Assembly (NCBI GenBank): GCA_016699125.1
Contig: CP064961.1
Coordinates: forward strand, 248,001-312,000
From: a bacterium
GTDB taxonomy: Bacteria > Babelota > Babeliae > Babelales > Vermiphilaceae
Reading direction: 5' to 3'
DNA length: 64,000 bases
Position numbers and translations under genes: made by a program. The notes under the pieces are model-generated. The model saw only the letters and a program-made list of their open reading frames with translations, was not told the DNA's origin and made no database searches. Below, piece by piece: positions 34,422 to 42,264 of the stretch; the first letter of the stretch is position 1; each line of letters begins with the position of its first letter.

Positions 34422-37181
34422 GGAGATAACTCCTTTTTCAGTTCCTGCCAGGATAATGCCAAGATCGTGAATGGTTCGTATCCAGTAAAATTGATTGTAA
34501 CGTGCTACCGCGGGTTCATTGAAAAAGTAAGGATTATTGAGCAGTACAGAGTCTGTATCGAACGGCAATACGGCCAACGCGCCAGCAGGTTGAGAAAAAC
34601 GTAAGTCTGAAAAAATAAAAAATCTGCGTGCGCCGTCGGTCCAGAAAAAACGAATAGGCTCAAACGTTTTTAGTGCTGTATCAAATGAGTTACTATTAAA
34701 ATCAAACGGAACAAAGTCTGGCATCTGGCCAACAGCTGTGTTGCTAATCTGGTTAATGTTACTTTGCAGGTTAAAACTGCAAGCGGATGCTTGAGGAATC
34801 ATGAAAGGCCATACGGTATGCTGAACTGGGGTATCGATCGTTCCAATTCCTTGAAAAAGATTTTTTTCAAAGGTGCTGATCGGTTGCCAGTTAGCCTCCG
34901 CATCGTCTGATGCATTCGCAAGCCCATGAGTCCCAGCAGTGCTTTTTGATACCCACAACCCCTGATTCGTTGCCACAAATAGCTGTTCCGCCATGTTTAT
35001 GGCGCTATCTGCTAGGCTGTTTGGTGTATGTACCACTGCTGCGGCTAAGAATGCTTTGATTGATTGAAAACTATTTTGAGTTGTTTGTGCCAAAAGTACT
35101 AGGTTTGATGAAGAAAATGCAGTATCAATAGTTGTTTTTGCTACTGGATTGATGCTAAAAAGTTTATAGGTACTATTCGTGTCATCTGGATCAAATGTAA
35201 TAATATAGATATTTGCTTGAGCACAACATATCGAAACTATTGATTTTTGCAGTGCTTCTGCAGGAGCTAAAATCCAACTTCCTGTTGTAAAAGGTTCTTG
35301 ATCAAGTGTATCAAGATCTGCAGCATTAAAGCCTGTTCCAGTTGCATTGCCTCCAAATACATACAGCCCTTTTGGCGTGGCTGCTAAAAAGTAGTTATTT
35401 GTATTTTCTGCTGTATATTCCAGACCTATAACAGGTAGATTCTTTTCTGGCAGATAGGTTATAATCAAATTTTTTGGATCAACATAGTCAGAAATAGTTC
35501 CGGCAGGGCTCATTGCAGAAAGGACTTCGTCTCGTGTTCGCGCAAATACAACCGTTGACATACCGCCAAACAGGCAATAGTTATTTTTATTTAAACCGAT
35601 AAGTGAGTGTTTGTGATGAAGGTCAAGGGAGCTTAAGCAACCTTTTGAAAGTTTTTGATTGAGCATAAAACAGAGGCTTGGTGATTCAAAATAATCGGTC
35701 CATTCAGTTCTGCCAACCAGTCTTCCCGTGTCGCCTTCAACGATCCACGCACGTCCTTCTACCAGGTCAATCGAAAAAAAATCGATTTTTCCTGAGTGTT
35801 CAACATCGGTTGCAGGCATAGCAAGACCTGGAAAACAGTTCACAGGTACGGCCCGTTGTGACCAGGGTGTCCAGCGAACTATTTTGCCACTTTCATCAAA
35901 TAATGCTTGAGAAGATAATACATAGCCAAAACTGTTATTTTTAACGCCAAGATATACCGTATCTCCAACTATTTGCATGTCTGTGTAGGTTGAGGTTGCT
36001 AGTGAAAATGCAGCATTCAGATCGTTGGGTATGTTATTTGGATCGCCTACCATTGCGGCCAGCGATGAGAGCGTTAATAGATCTCCTGGGCTGGTTGCAG
36101 CAGTAGTAAATTTGCCATCAATAACTGTCTGATTGGCATTTGCAAGTTTTCCATGATCGACAAGGTTTTCAGGTGTGTCGACCAGCGGTAGTGCAAAAAT
36201 GTTCTGTTGGCGTGCAACAATAAGGTAGGTTCCCCCAGTTGAAGTATGCATGACTCCGATTTTTTTTATTTGTAATTGGTTTCCTGGAACATTATTTGCA
36301 ACAATATTGTCTCCATTGATTGCGTTGAAGTTAAGAATAGCAGTTGGGGTCAAACTTCCGGTTGCAGGGTCAAAATAGAGGCGTGCAATGGTATTTTGCA
36401 GTCCTGATATTAACTCGGTGCTTATGCCGGCATACAGTATTGCGAGCTGTTCGTCCCAGACAAGTGGTATCGGATCATTGGTTAAATTGTTGAATGCACC
36501 AGATGATCCAAAGATGATATCAAAAGGCTGAAGTTCTAAATTTACTGCTTTATTTCCCGCCAGTCCTGTCGTTGCATCGATTGGCGTTGCAGTAAAACTC
36601 TCCTGCTCTCCGGTTATTTTAATAAATGCGATGCCACTATTGCCATTGCCGAATGGAGCATTTGTCGTATCTTTGACTGCAACAAAAAGACCATTCGTGG
36701 TACTGGCAAGTCCACAGATACCACCCGTTTTTGCCGATCCTGAGGCATCATTGATGTCGACTGTTTGAACCGCTGTTTTGGTCACTGGATTGAGCACTGT
36801 GACCATTGATTGTTGAAATGGGCCGGTACTTGCCTGCTCAGTTAAACTTATATAAAACGGATTTACTTGTGCATCAATCGGTGTTAACGACAAAAGTTCG
36901 ATTTCATTATTATTTACTGAAGACTCTGAAGCGAGTGGTAAGAATTCGTTTGATTGTGCGTTTGCAATACTAATCGCATATTCACTTGCGCCTGCTTGCA
37001 GACCAACGACAAAAGAGCCTGTTTTTTGATCAAAAGCTTTTGCTGTTACCTTGGTTGGTAATGCATAGTTGCTTGTCTGATCGGCAGAACCTTTGATGAT
37101 GACTGCTGGCTGTGTTGTTATACAGTGCAATACCAGATAGCTTACGCTTAGTTTGTGTAATAAGACTTTTTTTCTGTACAT
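34413..37181 (-). CDS. Large secreted beta-rich protein, possible propeller fold
   Basis: 922 residues with a signal peptide and then a long beta-rich, Asn/Thr/Gly-rich sequence with repeated strand-turn modules such as GGTYLIVARQQNIFALPLV, TYTDMQIVGDTVYLGVKNN and NNYFLAATPKGLYVFGGNA and GIILAGTEKGVISL at the end. These alternating 'value display' motifs resemble multi-bladed propeller or PQQ/YVTN-type repeats, but no repeat consensus is certain. Start ATG follows GAGGCGAT. It is 9 bases behind the predicted barrel gene, so the two are probably one surface-exposed operon. Confidence 0.72.
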   Translation of the reverse strand: MYRKKVLLHKLSVSYLVLHCITTQPAVIIKGSADQTSNYALPTKVTAKAFDQKTGSFVVGLQAGASEYAISIANAQSNEFLPLASESSVNNNEIELLSLTPIDAQVNPFYISLTEQASTGPFQQSMVTVLNPVTKTAVQTVDINDASGSAKTGGICGLASTTNGLFVAVKDTTNAPFGNGNSGIAFIKITGEQESFTATPIDATTGLAGNKAVNLELQPFDIIFGSSGAFNNLTNDPIPLVWDEQLAILYAGISTELISGLQNTIARLYFDPATGSLTPTAILNFNAINGDNIVANNVPGNQLQIKKIGVMHTSTGGTYLIVARQQNIFALPLVDTPENLVDHGKLANANQTVIDGKFTTAATSPGDLLTLSSLAAMVGDPNNIPNDLNAAFSLATSTYTDMQIVGDTVYLGVKNNSFGYVLSSQALFDESGKIVRWTPWSQRAVPVNCFPGLAMPATDVEHSGKIDFFSIDLVEGRAWIVEGDTGRLVGRTEWTDYFESPSLCFMLNQKLSKGCLSSLDLHHKHSLIGLNKNNYCLFGGMSTVVFARTRDEVLSAMSPAGTISDYVDPKNLIITYLPEKNLPVIGLEYTAENTNNYFLAATPKGLYVFGGNATGTGFNAADLDTLDQEPFTTGSWILAPAEALQKSIVSICCAQANIYIITFDPDDTNSTYKLFSINPVAKTTIDTAFSSSNLVLLAQTTQNSFQSIKAFLAAAVVHTPNSLADSAINMAEQLFVATNQGLWVSKSTAGTHGLANASDDAEANWQPISTFEKNLFQGIGTIDTPVQHTVWPFMIPQASACSFNLQSNINQISNTAVGQMPDFVPFDFNSNSFDTALKTFEPIRFFWTDGARRFFIFSDLRFSQPAGALAVLPFDTDSVLLNNPYFFNEPAVARYNQFYWIRTIHDLGIILAGTEKGVISLQ

Positions 37182-37190
37182 ATCGCCTCA

Positions 37191-38474
37191 CTATAGATAG
37201 TCCCATGCAATTTCTAAACCACCGATTCCATTTATAGTATAACCATCAAATACCTGTTTTCCTGAAACTGATTTATGAAAACCGAATGCGACTCGTGGTC
37301 CATAGGACCAGTTTTGCTCTGTAAAATCGTATTCTAATAACAGGTGTATTGTGTGCATCGTGTATGCTTTAAACCTGTTGTCATTATTAACAATGGTGTA
37401 TGAAAAAAGGTTGTTATCAAAAGGAGTCACAAATGATCTTTGTTGATGCATAAAAGTGTAGCCGAACGTGACTGATAATCCTTGTACCACATGATCTGCT
37501 TTCATAAAAAGCTGAGCATTCCATAAGGAACCTCTGTTCACCGTTGCTTGGTCTTTGGTTGGAAGAAAAATAGTTGACTGTTTTTCTGATATTTTCATGC
37601 GGAACTCATCATGTTTTTTATCTAAAAAGATAAGTCCGTCAAAGCTGCATCCAAAAGTTAACCATTCGTATATGCCAAGTGCCAGGCTGGCTCGCAAGGG
37701 AAAGCCGAGATGTTTTTCATGGCCAAATGGTAATGCAAAGACATTTGCCAGGTCTGCTTTTTTGCTTGTAGGTAGTAATAATCCTGCTTCAAGGGTGGCG
37801 TCTATAAAATCTATTTCTACAGTGTCTTGATATGAGATAGTCCAGCCTGTTGTTACTAAAAGGTCGCCGATGCCGTGTTGCTTCCATGCATCTGTTGACA
37901 TGCCATAATGAGCGAGAATGCTGGCCATATTTTTTTTAAATGACAACCATAATGGTTCTTGGTTGGTTGGGTAGATATCTTCAGGAGAAAGGTCTTCAAA
38001 GACTATATCCTGGATGTTAAAGAATTTTAGCGGCATACTTACATGTAAAAAAAAACCGTTTATAAGATTTTGAGTGGCTGCAAAATTGAGTTCTGTTAAT
38101 GAATAAGAACCATCAACAGAAAGATTGGCAAATGAGGTGTTTCCTGGCAGTAAGGCAAGCTGAATCATTAAAAGATCGATATCATTTGTAAAATCTTTGC
38201 ATAAGCCATCTGTAATTGCTTGCATCTGGTGTGTTCCATGAAGATCAAAAAGGGGGACTTTGTTTTTGAGCGAGTTGTATGCTTTTGTAGACTTGGTAAA
38301 CGACGTATCGATTTCAATTGAAGTTAGCCATTGATGTGCAAGCCTTGGCTCTTTTACACTATCTGGTATCTTGAAATAATGATTGGCGTGACAATAATGG
38401 ATATAAGGTGCGTTTAATATCAAGCATATAGGTAATATAAATATTTTCAATTTAAAATTGAAATAAGCCATCAT
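37191..38474 (-). CDS. Predicted outer-membrane beta-barrel protein
   Basis: 428 residues from ATG 38472-38474 (AAGGG upstream; the next codon is also ATG). The longer upstream frame is unlikely. A signal peptide (KLKIFILPICLILNAPYIHYCHA) is followed by amphipathic strands of alternating hydrophobic residues, dense in the second half (LRASLALGIYEWLTFGCSFDG, LSVTFGYTFMHQQ, HTIHLLLEYDF, YGPRVAFGFHKSV), ending in an aromatic-rich strand GGLEIAWDYL. This fits an outer-membrane barrel. The C-terminal Leu differs from the usual Phe. Partner gene follows after 9 bases. Confidence 0.68.
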   Translation of the reverse strand: MMAYFNFKLKIFILPICLILNAPYIHYCHANHYFKIPDSVKEPRLAHQWLTSIEIDTSFTKSTKAYNSLKNKVPLFDLHGTHQMQAITDGLCKDFTNDIDLLMIQLALLPGNTSFANLSVDGSYSLTELNFAATQNLINGFFLHVSMPLKFFNIQDIVFEDLSPEDIYPTNQEPLWLSFKKNMASILAHYGMSTDAWKQHGIGDLLVTTGWTISYQDTVEIDFIDATLEAGLLLPTSKKADLANVFALPFGHEKHLGFPLRASLALGIYEWLTFGCSFDGLIFLDKKHDEFRMKISEKQSTIFLPTKDQATVNRGSLWNAQLFMKADHVVQGLSVTFGYTFMHQQRSFVTPFDNNLFSYTIVNNDNRFKAYTMHTIHLLLEYDFTEQNWSYGPRVAFGFHKSVSGKQVFDGYTINGIGGLEIAWDYL

Positions 38475-38742
38475 GAAGCTAACCCTTAAAAAGAATTTGT
38501 AGGATGAAAATGCATTAAAAAGATACCGCAAAAAAAAATAATAAAAAGTGCTTGTTATATTCACAACAGGGAGCATATTTTTTATTTATTTTAGTTGTAA
38601 AAGATGTTAAAATAATAATGTTTGCAGTAAAGAAAATATACTTTGTTTCAGTAAAAAATGGATAGTAAGTTAGATAAAAGTTCTTCTGAAGCTCAATACT
38701 TAGATTAAAAATTATAATATAAAATATAATAAAGGTTTAACA

Positions 38743-39267
38743 ATGGTATCACATTTCAGTCAAGAGTCAGATAAGGTTAATGAGCAAAACGAGCGAGACC
38801 ATGCAGAATGTACAAAATCAGAGGACGTGTGTGCCAAAGGGCAATTTAATACATGTCAAACAGAACTTGCTGAATTGAAGCAGAAGTATGTGTATCTGAT
38901 GTCTGATTTTGATAATTTTAAGAAACGTACCGCTAAAGATTATGAGAATATACGTATAGATGCTTACATGCGTCTATTAAAGCCGCTACTTGTTGTAGTT
39001 GATGATTTCGATCGTGCACTGGAAGCACAGGGCGCAGAAGCGGATGAAGGTTTGTTTTTGATTCGTAAATCGCTTGATAAGTTGTTGGAGCAGTTTGGTG
39101 TGATACAGATGGAAGTATTTGGGACCTTCGATCCTGAAAGACACGAAGCATTATTGTATGTCCAGGTAGAAGGTAAAGCAAAAGATGAGATTATTTCTGT
39201 ATTACAAAAGGGATATATAATGAATGGAATTGTGATTCGCCCAGCAAAAGTCAGTGTTGCGCAGTAG
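38743..39267 (+). CDS. grpE: Nucleotide exchange factor GrpE
   Basis: Co-chaperone that releases ADP from DnaK. 174 residues: an acidic disordered N-terminus, a long coiled-coil (ELAELKQKYVYLMSDFDNFK), then the conserved KRTAKDYENIRIDAYMRLLKPLLVVVDDFDRAL and the C-terminal beta-domain (GVIQMEVFGTFDPERHEALLY, KGYIMNGIVIRPAKVSVAQ). No dnaK or dnaJ is adjacent in this window. Followed nine bases later by the rdgB-like gene. Confidence 0.93.
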   Translation: MVSHFSQESDKVNEQNERDHAECTKSEDVCAKGQFNTCQTELAELKQKYVYLMSDFDNFKKRTAKDYENIRIDAYMRLLKPLLVVVDDFDRALEAQGAEADEGLFLIRKSLDKLLEQFGVIQMEVFGTFDPERHEALLYVQVEGKAKDEIISVLQKGYIMNGIVIRPAKVSVAQ

Positions 39268-39276
39268 GGTTTGGTG

Positions 39277-39831
39277 ATGGAAATACCTTCTGTTTTTAAT
39301 ACAAGCAATGAAAAAAAACAGCTTGAGCTTAAAAGACTTTTTGCTGTTTATAATCATCCTCTTCAGTTTACAGATATTCCGATATTGGAAATCGATGCGC
39401 CACCATTGCAGGTTATCTTGCATAAGATTTCAGTCGTTGGTTTAAGTATTTTGGTTGAAGATACTTCTTTGCATGTGGAAGGGTATGATGTTGGGGTTAA
39501 TGTCAAACATATGACTGAAAAAATAGAAAATGGTGAATGGCTGGGGAAAAAAGCAGTATGGCAAGTCTTAATTGGATGTGCTAATCAAGCTGGCATGAGT
39601 TATGTTTTTGAAGGAGTAACTGAAGGAGTTTTGACGCACAAAGCGGGGGATTTTGTCTTTGGATTTGCACAATATTTTAAGCCTGTAGGCCAGAGTCAGA
39701 CAATGGGTCAGAAGCGTGATGATGCTTTTAATGCACGGGCGCGAGCTGTTGCAGCCTTATTTAAGAATAAGCCGCTGTTTCGGGGGCCCACAGAACATGA
39801 TTTTTCAAAATATCGATTTCAGAAGTTCTAA
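39277..39831 (+). CDS. rdgB: XTP/dITP pyrophosphatase-like protein (RdgB/HAM1 family)
   Basis: 184 residues from ATG 39277 (AGGG nearby). House-cleaning enzyme that hydrolyses inosine- and xanthosine-type triphosphates. Markers: SVFNTSNEKKQLELKRLF (family start FxTxNxxK), VGLSILVEDTSLHVEGYDVG (acidic metal site) and a late FGFAQYFKP. It is more divergent than typical RdgB, so substrate range is uncertain. It meets the convergent 39828 gene with a 4-base overlap at the stop codons. Confidence 0.75.
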   Translation: MEIPSVFNTSNEKKQLELKRLFAVYNHPLQFTDIPILEIDAPPLQVILHKISVVGLSILVEDTSLHVEGYDVGVNVKHMTEKIENGEWLGKKAVWQVLIGCANQAGMSYVFEGVTEGVLTHKAGDFVFGFAQYFKPVGQSQTMGQKRDDAFNARARAVAALFKNKPLFRGPTEHDFSKYRFQKF

Positions 39832-41756
39832 TATAACATTGCATGGATCGGTTTCCACCTTTTATTTCCTTTAAAAAATAGGGCCTTTTTTAGCAAGGTT
39901 TTTATTGTACGCAAAAGAGTGCTACTTCTCATGTATTGTAACGTTGTTATTGGTAGTAAAGTGATACATGTTATAATTGGCAAGGTATGGTGGAACCTGA
40001 TTGGCGCAGTATTTTTTTGTTGTTCAATTACTGTTTTGAGCAGTTCTTTGATGAATGATCTTTCGTTGAGCTGAATCTGTTTTGTTTCAGTATTTTCTTC
40101 GGCTACAATAGCGGCATTATTTGGTACAGTAGTCTCTATGTCCGTTTTTGTAATTACAGTGGTACAGGTCTGGATAGCATCACAGAATGGAACTAGTTCG
40201 CGTATATCAGTTTCGTTTATCTGAATGGTAAGGTTCTGATCTTCATGGTTGTGGTTTTTGATGGTAGCTTTTGACAAAGTAGTTATTATCGATGTTTCAT
40301 CGTCGTTCTTTTGTTCTTTATTGTTTTGTTCTTCTCCGTCATCACCTCTGCCCATGTTATGTGTGATGTCTAAAGGTTGTATATCAGATGGTTCACCAAG
40401 TAATGAAACTTTTCCGGGTTCTGTCTCCAACTCAGTATGATCTTGGTTGTTAATGAGTTCGAAAAAGGGTGTGTGTACGGCTGTTTGTAAGATGACAAAT
40501 TCATTATCAATAGAGTTATTATTAAGTTGTTCTGTAAACTGCTCGGGGGTAGTTACGTATGTCGATTTTTCTAATATTGCTTTAGGAGTATGTATTTTTT
40601 CATCTTCCTGAGGAACTATTGTTTTCTTATCTGTGTCAGCATCTGCAGGTGTGTATATATTGTTTGTTGTACTTGGTTCAAAATGAGCTTCAATTGTCAT
40701 ATCATGCTGTACTGCATCTGGTAATGCTGACAGGTTTTCAAAGCTGTTGGTTTCTGTGCTATCTGGTAGGTGAGCAGCAAACATAGTGGAAGGATTTGCT
40801 GGTATTACGGTTGTAGTGGTCGTTACAGATTCAGAAAGATTTTGAGTATCGTCTGCTGGGTCTATTGTTCGTATACCTAGCAATGTTGATGACATGGCTT
40901 GACCCAGTATCTGTTCTGATGCAATCTCTTTGTTTGTAAGAGTATTGGTGGATGGAGGTTCTTTTTGGTTGTTTGTTTTTTCTATTAAAACGTCTCTTCC
41001 TGTTTCTACTAGTATTGACTGACAAAGGTTTTCCTTTTCAGCCGCAGCTTGCGTATTTGGCAGTACTAATATCTGCGTAATGAAGGCTTGAGGTTCGATC
41101 TTTTCTGGTAATGGGCAAGGCTCAGGTAAAGCTTCTTTGTGACCGTCTTTTTGTGATCGCGTAGTATTGTTTTGCGGAGTATCCCATGATTCTTTGTGTC
41201 TGGTATTATATATTAGATGGTTAATTTTATCTTTTTTATCTTCTTTTTTTAATTGATTTTTTTTTAAAAAAATTTTTCTTTTTTTAATGATTTCATTCTG
41301 TAGCTCTAGTAGCTGTTTCGGTTCGATTTTGTTGGTGTTTGAATGAGCTAATAGAATTTTACCTGTAGAAAGCGTTTCTTTTTCAGATTGAGGTATCAGA
41401 GGTTTTTGTTTTTTGGCAGAGATTTTTTTGATTGAAATTACATCCTTTTCTTTTATTATTTTGACAGGGTTAAGCATTTTTTTTTGTTTTACTACCTTTG
41501 TGCCTACAATAAGTTGGTCACGATAGTTACTGCTTTTTTTGATTTTATGTTTTTTTACTGATGGTATAATCTGTTTGATATTCTCAGACTGTTCTACAAA
41601 GTTTGATAATTTATTTTGTGGAGTTGATGTATGGGCAGTAAAAAATAGTGTAGCTTGCAAAGATTCTGATGGTTGATTAAGGTGTGCAATTTCATAATTT
41701 TTACTCAATAGTAAAGTTGAAAGTGAAAATAAAACAAAATAAAATGTATATATCAT
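39828..41756 (-). CDS. Large low-complexity secreted/membrane protein, unknown
   Basis: 642 residues. N-terminal signal-like segment (MIYTFYFVLFSLSTLLLSKN), then about 540 residues of Lys/Thr/Glu/Asn-rich, poorly conserved-looking sequence without recognised domains, then one hydrophobic C-terminal stretch (TLPIITCITLLPITTLQY) and a basic tail. The long disordered body suggests an extracellular or periplasmic stalk or adhesin-like protein, by inference only. Ends at the rdgB-like gene. Its upstream flank is an AT-rich gap of about 190 bases holding the terminator of the next operon. Confidence 0.6.
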   Translation of the reverse strand: MIYTFYFVLFSLSTLLLSKNYEIAHLNQPSESLQATLFFTAHTSTPQNKLSNFVEQSENIKQIIPSVKKHKIKKSSNYRDQLIVGTKVVKQKKMLNPVKIIKEKDVISIKKISAKKQKPLIPQSEKETLSTGKILLAHSNTNKIEPKQLLELQNEIIKKRKIFLKKNQLKKEDKKDKINHLIYNTRHKESWDTPQNNTTRSQKDGHKEALPEPCPLPEKIEPQAFITQILVLPNTQAAAEKENLCQSILVETGRDVLIEKTNNQKEPPSTNTLTNKEIASEQILGQAMSSTLLGIRTIDPADDTQNLSESVTTTTTVIPANPSTMFAAHLPDSTETNSFENLSALPDAVQHDMTIEAHFEPSTTNNIYTPADADTDKKTIVPQEDEKIHTPKAILEKSTYVTTPEQFTEQLNNNSIDNEFVILQTAVHTPFFELINNQDHTELETEPGKVSLLGEPSDIQPLDITHNMGRGDDGEEQNNKEQKNDDETSIITTLSKATIKNHNHEDQNLTIQINETDIRELVPFCDAIQTCTTVITKTDIETTVPNNAAIVAEENTETKQIQLNERSFIKELLKTVIEQQKNTAPIRFHHTLPIITCITLLPITTLQYMRSSTLLRTIKTLLKKALFFKGNKRWKPIHAMLY

Positions 41757-41944
41757 ATAATTCTACGCTAAATTTGTTTTGTCAGATAACATTACTATAA
41801 AAGAATTTTTAAAGAAAGCTATTTTTTATATGAAAATTTTGCAAAATGATTATAAGAATAGGTTTTTTTTAGCTATTACTTTAGCTGATTGGTGTGTTTA
41901 GGTGGGATATATTTTGTTGATTTTTATTATTGATTATTAAAGTA

Positions 41945-41986
41945 AAAAAAACACAGGCAGACCATTCACGTCTGCCTGTGTTTTTT
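41945..41986 (-). terminator. Terminator of the small lipoprotein gene
   Basis: A 17-bp stem (AAAAAACACAGGCAGAC with its complement), 7-base loop and a T-run, starting six bases beyond the stop codon of the 41992 gene on the minus strand. Confidence 0.85.
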
Positions 41987-41991
41987 AGAAG

Positions 41992-42210
41992 TTATTTCAT
42001 TTCGTTGTCTAGCGCATCCATTTCAATAGGCTTTTGTTTTGTTGCTGGTGCTTTTTGTTTTACTTTTTTAGCTTGTTTAGGTTTGTTAGACTTCTGTTTC
42101 TGATTGTAGCTTGTCTTTTTTTCACTTTTTTTGAAGCTTTTTGTGCGACAACCAGGCAGTGCAACAATCAGCAATGCAAGGCTTAAAACTACCATAGCTT
42201 TTTTATTCAT
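41992..42210 (-). CDS. Small lysine-rich lipoprotein
   Basis: 72 residues from ATG 42208-42210 with GGAGAT upstream. A hydrophobic helix ends in the lipobox LPGC (Cys about residue 21), predicting lipidation and anchoring to a membrane. The mature part is almost entirely Lys/Gln/Ser/Pro, strongly basic, ending in acidic MDALDNEMK. It is a clear potential substrate for the Lnt-like enzymes. Possibly binds DNA, peptidoglycan or acidic surfaces; unknown. Located 54 bases after lon on the same strand, so it may share its transcript. Confidence 0.75.
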   Translation of the reverse strand: MNKKAMVVLSLALLIVALPGCRTKSFKKSEKKTSYNQKQKSNKPKQAKKVKQKAPATKQKPIEMDALDNEMK

Positions 42211-42264
42211 AACCATCTCCTTGAAAAAGGTCTTTAAAACAGATATATTTCTGGTTCATAGTAC

